Positions 33,989 to 37,612 of a stretch of 37,612 nt of DNA are shown piece after piece. Every line of letters starts with the position of its first letter. Positions within the stretch are counted from its first letter, which is position 1. Source of the stretch: a virus; the IMG/VR virus record IMGVR_UViG_3300020472_000076, positions 1-37,612 of that record. One strand, 5' to 3'. The notes below the pieces were generated by a model. That model saw only the letters and a list, made by a program, of their open reading frames with translations, was not told where the DNA came from and ran no database searches. The translations under genes were made by a program, and so were the position numbers.

Positions 33989-34260
33989 TATTTAGATCTT
34001 CTTTCTGCAAACCCTCCAAAAGATGTATCTTTATTTTCTAAGGGTTTATTATTTAATATAGCCTCTTCTTCTTGAATTCTAGTTAGTATTTCAAAAGCAT
34101 CGAATATAGCTAATTTCTTTGTAGCTGCTGCATTTTTTAATCTGTCTGCAGAAACATCATCTTCTGAATCAACAATTTTTTCTTTTGCTACTTTTATTAA
34201 TTCATCAACTGCCTTGTAACCAGCTTGGATTATATTCTTCTTCTTTTCCTTGATATTCAT
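33988..34260 (-). CDS. Putative terminase small subunit, 90 aa
   Basis: I take the ATG at 34260 (MNIKEKKKNIIQAGYKAVDE), since the frame's earlier ATG would overlap the upstream gene by 104 bases. Even so it overlaps that gene by 56 bases in another frame, and no later Met is available. The helical protein contains SADRLKNAAATKKLAIFDAF, a segment I associate with small proteins next to TerL in marine phages. It overlaps the TerL start by TAATG. A DNA-recognition role is inferred from position; no helix-turn-helix is clear. Confidence 0.55.
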   Translation of the reverse strand: MNIKEKKKNIIQAGYKAVDELIKVAKEKIVDSEDDVSADRLKNAAATKKLAIFDAFEILTRIQEEEAILNNKPLENKDTSFGGFAERRSK

Positions 34261-34816
34261 ATTTAATTGAAATTTCACTTGTAAAAACCCTATATAATCT
34301 TTCACCATCTATAATGAATTCATATTCACTGCTTGGTGTAAAACCCACTAAATCTCCCACTTGAATATTAGGTAAACTAGTGTTAGTGTATTTCATAATA
34401 CCCATATAAGGTTGTTCCTTATCAATAAGTAATTTATTGTTAGATTTAATTGGTTTAATAAAACAATAGTCTTTCATAGCCTGCCAGTCCCGATCCTTTG
34501 CGTGTTTTTTTTTGTACGCAAATATCTGATCATCCCTTATAGCGTACATATCTTTTTTGATATAGTTACTACTATTCTGCTCTTTACCATGAGCATTATG
34601 CCATCTTCTAAATACATTATGGTGAACAACAACCGCATCGCCAACCTTTACATCAGTTTTTACTAAAATTGGTAAAGCTAAAACCTCAGCCGTTCTATTA
34701 ACATACTGATGATTAAAAATTTCAGTGTTAATTATTAATTCTTTATCACCAATTTGTTTTTTATTATTGTATCTCCCGCCTATTGGTTTAATAATAAAAT
34801 CATAAAGACTACGCAT
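34205..34816 (-). CDS. GroES-fold-like protein, 203 aa
   Basis: The N-terminus (LYDFIIKPIGGRY), a hydrophobic strand (EVLALPILVKTDVKVGDAVV, about 44-63), VHHNVFRRW and a closing DDQIFAYKK echo co-chaperonin GroES, where VKVGD and a closing acidic strand are hallmarks. The second half repeats the pattern with YCFIKPIK, NIQVGDLVGFTPSSEYEFII and DGERLYRVFTSEI. It may thus be a two-domain GroES-like phage co-chaperonin (as T4 gp31 is for capsid folding). The fold call is by pattern, not search. It begins one base into the upstream gene's stop and overlaps the terminase small subunit at its 3' end. Confidence 0.5.
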   Translation of the reverse strand: MRSLYDFIIKPIGGRYNNKKQIGDKELIINTEIFNHQYVNRTAEVLALPILVKTDVKVGDAVVVHHNVFRRWHNAHGKEQNSSNYIKKDMYAIRDDQIFAYKKKHAKDRDWQAMKDYCFIKPIKSNNKLLIDKEQPYMGIMKYTNTSLPNIQVGDLVGFTPSSEYEFIIDGERLYRVFTSEISIKYEYQGKEEEYNPSWLQGS

Positions 34817-35037
34817 TAATACTCTAAATTATATTCTACAGATACTGCCATATTTTTGTTAAAATCTTTCCAAGGTAATACCTCGTTATTCTTTTTAATA
34901 TAAATACTGTATTTAGTATCTTCTTCTATTATATCGCAAATAGTATGCCCGCCGTAGACCTCTTGACCAACGGCGTAATGCATAGCTTCATTTTTATAAT
35001 CTTTACCAATACTTATCTTACGTATTAGCTTGCTCAT
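34816..35037 (-). CDS. Unknown small protein, 73 aa
   Basis: The product starts MSKLIRKISIGKDYKNEAMH and has beta-rich segments YAVGQEVYGGHTICDIIEED, TKYSIYIKKNNEVLPW and MAVSVEYNLEY. It has no cysteine pair, signal or membrane helix. The ATG lies 20 bases inside the upstream coiled-coil gene and no nearer Met exists, so the overlap seems real. It is co-directional with the packaging genes. The family is not recognised. Confidence 0.6.
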   Translation of the reverse strand: MSKLIRKISIGKDYKNEAMHYAVGQEVYGGHTICDIIEEDTKYSIYIKKNNEVLPWKDFNKNMAVSVEYNLEY

Positions 35038-35278
35038 CAGCTTCAGGTATTTCCTGCATTGTACCGTCTTGTATATTAATACTTACTTTACCATACTCTT
35101 CTTCCATTTTATCTTGGAAATCCTTCAATTGTTTTTGAAGTTGAGGTATGGCATGTACAACACCGTGTTTTTGAGATTCAAGTTGACCCAATTGTAATTG
35201 AGCTGCATTGATTCTGTTTACGTGTCTCTGAAGTTCAGTTAACTGCTCGTCAGTGATTTTTTCTACTTTTTTATTCAT
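35018..35278 (-). CDS. Coiled-coil protein, 86 aa
   Basis: Residues about 5-62 form two heptad-type helices (ITDEQLTELQRHVNRINAAQ, AIPQLQKQLKDFQDKMEEEY), followed by a short acidic beta tail (VSINIQDGTMQEIPEADEQA). Such short coiled-coil genes are common in phage head regions, but no function is evident. Its ATG is preceded by an 83-base gap that may hold a promoter. Confidence 0.65.
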   Translation of the reverse strand: MNKKVEKITDEQLTELQRHVNRINAAQLQLGQLESQKHGVVHAIPQLQKQLKDFQDKMEEEYGKVSINIQDGTMQEIPEADEQANT

Positions 35279-35361
35279 AATTAATTAAATTTTAGTTAAA
35301 ATTGTTCTTTATTACTATTACACAAATAATAGTATTCTTAATAACCTATTGTCATAGTCTA
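35279..35361 (-). other. 83-base gap with a perfect but AT-only hairpin
   Basis: TACTATTA (35313-35320) and TAATAGTA (35327-35334) form an 8-bp stem with a six-base loop. It contains mostly A-T pairs and is not followed by a U-run on the minus transcript. No clear Bacteroidetes-type promoter (TAnnTTTG) is seen. Confidence 0.4.
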
Positions 35362-35733
35362 CTAAGCGTCTGCCATGCTTTTATAAGTATCAACAGTTTT
35401 AGCTGCAACATAAGCCTGTTTTACAGGATTTTTTGCACTATCTTTAAGATCCATATCAAATGACCCACTGACTGAACAGATTTGGTTATTTGGATTTGCA
35501 TCTCTAGCTGCTTTATCTTTATAAACATTTGCGTGCCAATTTCCAACTGTAGTTTGTACCCATCTAGTATCATCTACTTGAGGGGTTTTTACTGTACCAT
35601 CAGAATTGAACACAGCTGCAGTCTTTACGTAATTCTCAGAACTGCTATTACAACTCCAATTTACACTTGATATTTTTACATACGCATCACTTACAGTGAT
35701 ACCTTTGTAATCATAACTTCCTTTTAATGCCAT
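35362..35733 (-). CDS. Small beta-rich protein, possible virion component, 123 aa
   Basis: It encodes MALKGSYDYKGITVSDAYVK, SVNWSCNSSSENYVKTAAVF, TVGNWHANVYKDKAARDANP and SGSFDMDLKDSAKNPVKQAY, an alternating pattern of beta strands. No catalytic residues, signal or membrane segment are visible. It is flanked by gaps with hairpins on both sides, so it may be expressed on its own. Similar small beta proteins next to fibre genes in marine phages are presumed structural. Head decoration or baseplate roles are guesses. Confidence 0.6.
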   Translation of the reverse strand: MALKGSYDYKGITVSDAYVKISSVNWSCNSSSENYVKTAAVFNSDGTVKTPQVDDTRWVQTTVGNWHANVYKDKAARDANPNNQICSVSGSFDMDLKDSAKNPVKQAYVAAKTVDTYKSMADA

Positions 35734-35744
35734 GTTTTTAAATT

Positions 35745-35778
35745 TAAAATGTTAAACAAATTAGCTGTTGCCAGCTAA
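35745..35778 (-). terminator. Candidate weak terminator after the tail-fibre gene
   Basis: The transcript forms UUAGCUG-GCAA-CAGCUAA, a perfect 7-bp stem with a GNRA tetraloop (35761-35778), followed by UUUGUUUAAC. The stem is short and the U-run interrupted, so termination may be partial. It starts 28 bases after the fibre stop. Confidence 0.5.
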
Positions 35779-35806
35779 ATATCTTATTACACCTTTATCG
35801 TGTATT

Positions 35807-37612
35807 TTACTTTGTTGGTTCCACAATCACCTTACCATCAGAATCAGTCCAATCAGTATCTTTCATATGCTGATCTTGTCTTTCACCAACTACCATCCAA
35901 GATATTGTTGCTGTTGATGATGCGTTCTGAGATTCAATGGTTAATTTATTTCCTACCACGTTACCTTTTACTAAATCCCAATTTGATTCATTTGTTGTAA
36001 AGCATTGTACATTAGTATTTAGTAATACAAATGTTCCTTCTGTCATACTAGAAACTGTATCAATATTTATTTCAGCTTTACCATCTACTAAATCTACTTT
36101 ACCTCTGTATATTAAATCAGCTTGTGGACCTTCAATAAATGAATGTACTAAATGATGTGTACTTCTTTTCGATGCTAATGGGTGATCTATTTTAAATGAA
36201 CCACTACCTTTGGATAATGCGTTTGTGAAAGCCGCACTACCACTAGCGTTAAGTTGTAATATTTTATTACCATCAGTCCAAAATGACATTGCATTAGTAG
36301 TTTTTAATGACATATTTGCACTACTTGCATTGTTGTTTATATTTAAAACTCCAGTACCATTTTCTATATAAGTATTACCACTTTGATGTGATATTTTTAA
36401 ATCTTGACTATCTCCCCAACAAGCAACACTATCATCTGGGAATGTGGTATAACAAAGACCACCACTTGCCGCTATACTACCATCTAAGAAGAAATAAGTT
36501 CTTACACCACCAGCTCCATCATCACATTTAAATATTACATCTTTATCGTTTCCTCCGTTTTGTATGATTAAATCTCCAGAATTTTGTGTGTTAGAAACAT
36601 AACTATCTGTTCCATCATGATACAATTGAAGATCATTACTTGTGCCTATATATAAATATTTACTATCTGCTAAACTTATATCACCTGCAAAAGTTGCATT
36701 ACCATCGTTAGTAAAGTATAGTTGAGCTGTTCCAGCTGTATTTGGATCACCACCTGCTGAATTAGATTTATAAATACCAAAATCACCAGCGGCCGTTTTT
36801 GTTGTAACAAGACCCCAGTTGTGTACTGAACCACTACCTAAAAACTTAAGTGTACCTACATCTGCACTGTCTATTGTAATTCCACCACCACTAGTAACAT
36901 CTGCTTCTATATTCCCTGCAAAAGTTGCATTTGATGAACTATCTAACGTAAGACCAGAACCACTCGAACCTGCTAAAACTAAATCAGATTGATTTGGAGA
37001 TTGTCTCATTACTAACTTAATTGGTGCTGTTACACCATTAGATTGAAGACTGATAAATTCTACTGTTCCAGCTGCATTACCATAATTCATTACTAAACCA
37101 GCGCCGTGGACAAACGAAGTTATATTAACTCTTTTAGCGGTTAATGCATTAGAACCCACCGTAAGATCACCTGCAAAAGTTGCGTTGTTTGAATGGTCCA
37201 GTGTAAGACCTGCTGAATTAACACCTATTTCTAAAACAGCACTTGATGCTGTATCAGCAGTAGGTATTCTAAATTGTATTAAGCCATCTGCTAAAGTTCC
37301 TTTATAATCTTCAAGTTGTAATCTTGTTATTCTATTTGTTGTATTTTGACCTCTTAATCTTAATATTGCATTATTACTAGCTCCTTGGTCTGTACGCATA
37401 ACCACTTCACCTGCAAAAGTTGCATTACTAGAAGTATCTAATGTTAATATATCGGAATTTTCAAAAACACCATATGATATTTTAAATTTATCTGAATCAC
37501 TATTATCAATACCCATTGAATACGTATCTCCATCTATATTAAATTGTAATAAAGAATCTCCAGTTGTAGCGTGTATATCTACACTTCCTGCAAAAGTTGC
37601 ATTACCAACTTG
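35807..37612 (-). CDS. Repeat-rich tail fibre, C-terminal 601 residues (5' end beyond window)
   Basis: The frame is open to the window edge, 32 codons beyond the first internal ATG, so the start is missing. Five copies of an S/G-N-ATFAG-(D/N/E/S) motif are spaced irregularly along a beta-rich shaft, the style of tail fibres of marine phages. The shaft also holds KYLYIGTSNDLQLYHDGTDS. The C-terminal domain has FKIDHPLASKRSTHHLVHSF, EGPQADLIYRGKVDLVDG, MTEGTFVLLNTNVQCFTTNE and ISWMVVGERQDQHMKDTDW, a recurrent fibre end in marine phages. No S74 chaperone motif was recognised. It would bind the host surface. Confidence 0.82.
   Translation of the reverse strand, partial: QVGNATFAGSVDIHATTGDSLLQFNIDGDTYSMGIDNSDSDKFKISYGVFENSDILTLDTSSNATFAGEVVMRTDQGASNNAILRLRGQNTTNRITRLQLEDYKGTLADGLIQFRIPTADTASSAVLEIGVNSAGLTLDHSNNATFAGDLTVGSNALTAKRVNITSFVHGAGLVMNYGNAAGTVEFISLQSNGVTAPIKLVMRQSPNQSDLVLAGSSGSGLTLDSSSNATFAGNIEADVTSGGGITIDSADVGTLKFLGSGSVHNWGLVTTKTAAGDFGIYKSNSAGGDPNTAGTAQLYFTNDGNATFAGDISLADSKYLYIGTSNDLQLYHDGTDSYVSNTQNSGDLIIQNGGNDKDVIFKCDDGAGGVRTYFFLDGSIAASGGLCYTTFPDDSVACWGDSQDLKISHQSGNTYIENGTGVLNINNNASSANMSLKTTNAMSFWTDGNKILQLNASGSAAFTNALSKGSGSFKIDHPLASKRSTHHLVHSFIEGPQADLIYRGKVDLVDGKAEINIDTVSSMTEGTFVLLNTNVQCFTTNESNWDLVKGNVVGNKLTIESQNASSTATISWMVVGERQDQHMKDTDWTDSDGKVIVEPTK
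36684..37603 (-). repeat. Five dispersed 17-bp repeats in the tail-fibre gene
   Basis: cctgcaaaagttgcatt occurs at 36684-36700, 36915-36931, 37410-37426 and 37587-37603, and with one change (gcgtt) at 37170-37186. Spacings are 231, 255, 240 and 177 bases. On the coding strand it gives the repeated NATFAG peptide. The near identity of DNA, not just protein, makes recombination between copies possible. Confidence 0.95.

Noticed and set aside
35313-35334. Hairpin in 35279-35361 as a terminator
   Set aside because: The stem is almost all A-T and no U-run follows on the minus transcript.
1-37612. tRNA genes, CRISPR arrays, insertion sequences, integrase or attachment sites
   Set aside because: Gaps between genes are all under about 90 bases, and none shows a cloverleaf, spaced direct repeats, a transposase or a recombinase. 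Temperate lifestyle therefore has no support here.

Overview
The window looks like part of the genome of a tailed double-stranded DNA phage of a marine flavobacterium-like (Bacteroidetes) host. The DNA is AT-rich. Every gene I accept lies on the minus strand, packed end to end with stop/start overlaps (TAATG, ATGA) or short gaps. Most starts lack a Shine-Dalgarno sequence and instead have A/T-rich leaders such as AATTATGGC, as in Bacteroidetes. Several secreted proteins have signal peptides with a predicted cut just before Gln, also a Bacteroidetes habit. The virion genes resemble podovirus-type systems (crAss-like phages and uncultured marine phages). This assignment rests on motif recognition and gene order, not on a search. 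No integrase, repressor, replication gene, tRNA or CRISPR array is visible.

In the direction of transcription (high to low coordinates) the window holds: a repeat-rich tail fibre cut by the window edge (35807-37612); a small beta-rich protein, a coiled-coil protein and a 73-aa protein; a GroES-fold-like protein overlapping a probable small terminase; the large terminase; the portal; an acidic scaffold-like protein; the major capsid protein followed by a strong intrinsic terminator (about 26539-26574); a 266-aa protein; two ring/adaptor-like proteins; a long muzzle/stabilisation-like protein that appears split into 1332-aa and 454-aa genes; a virion cupin-like protein; an Ala/Gln-rich internal protein; a 618-aa protein; and a giant 3140-aa protein (5583-15005) with a zincin motif, a HAD-type domain and a C-terminal region like that of large polyvalent phage proteins.

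Downstream of the virion block is an accessory, lysis and host-modification region (1-5553): a coiled-coil/membrane protein, a probable outer-membrane beta-barrel with a signal peptide, a membrane-anchored coiled coil, an exported thioredoxin-fold protein without the catalytic cysteines, several tiny proteins, an M15-type peptidase (likely endolysin), three tiny membrane ORFs tiled stop-to-start, a lipoprotein, a very basic 89-aa protein, an HExxH protein and a two-helix membrane protein. At the left edge is the N-terminal 147 residues of a type II glutamine synthetase.

The most interesting points are the phage-linked glutamine synthetase, the cluster of exported or outer-membrane accessory proteins, the micro-ORF tiling next to the endolysin, and the giant HAD/zincin virion protein. 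All readings are by eye, and family names without diagnostic motifs are marked with lower confidence.
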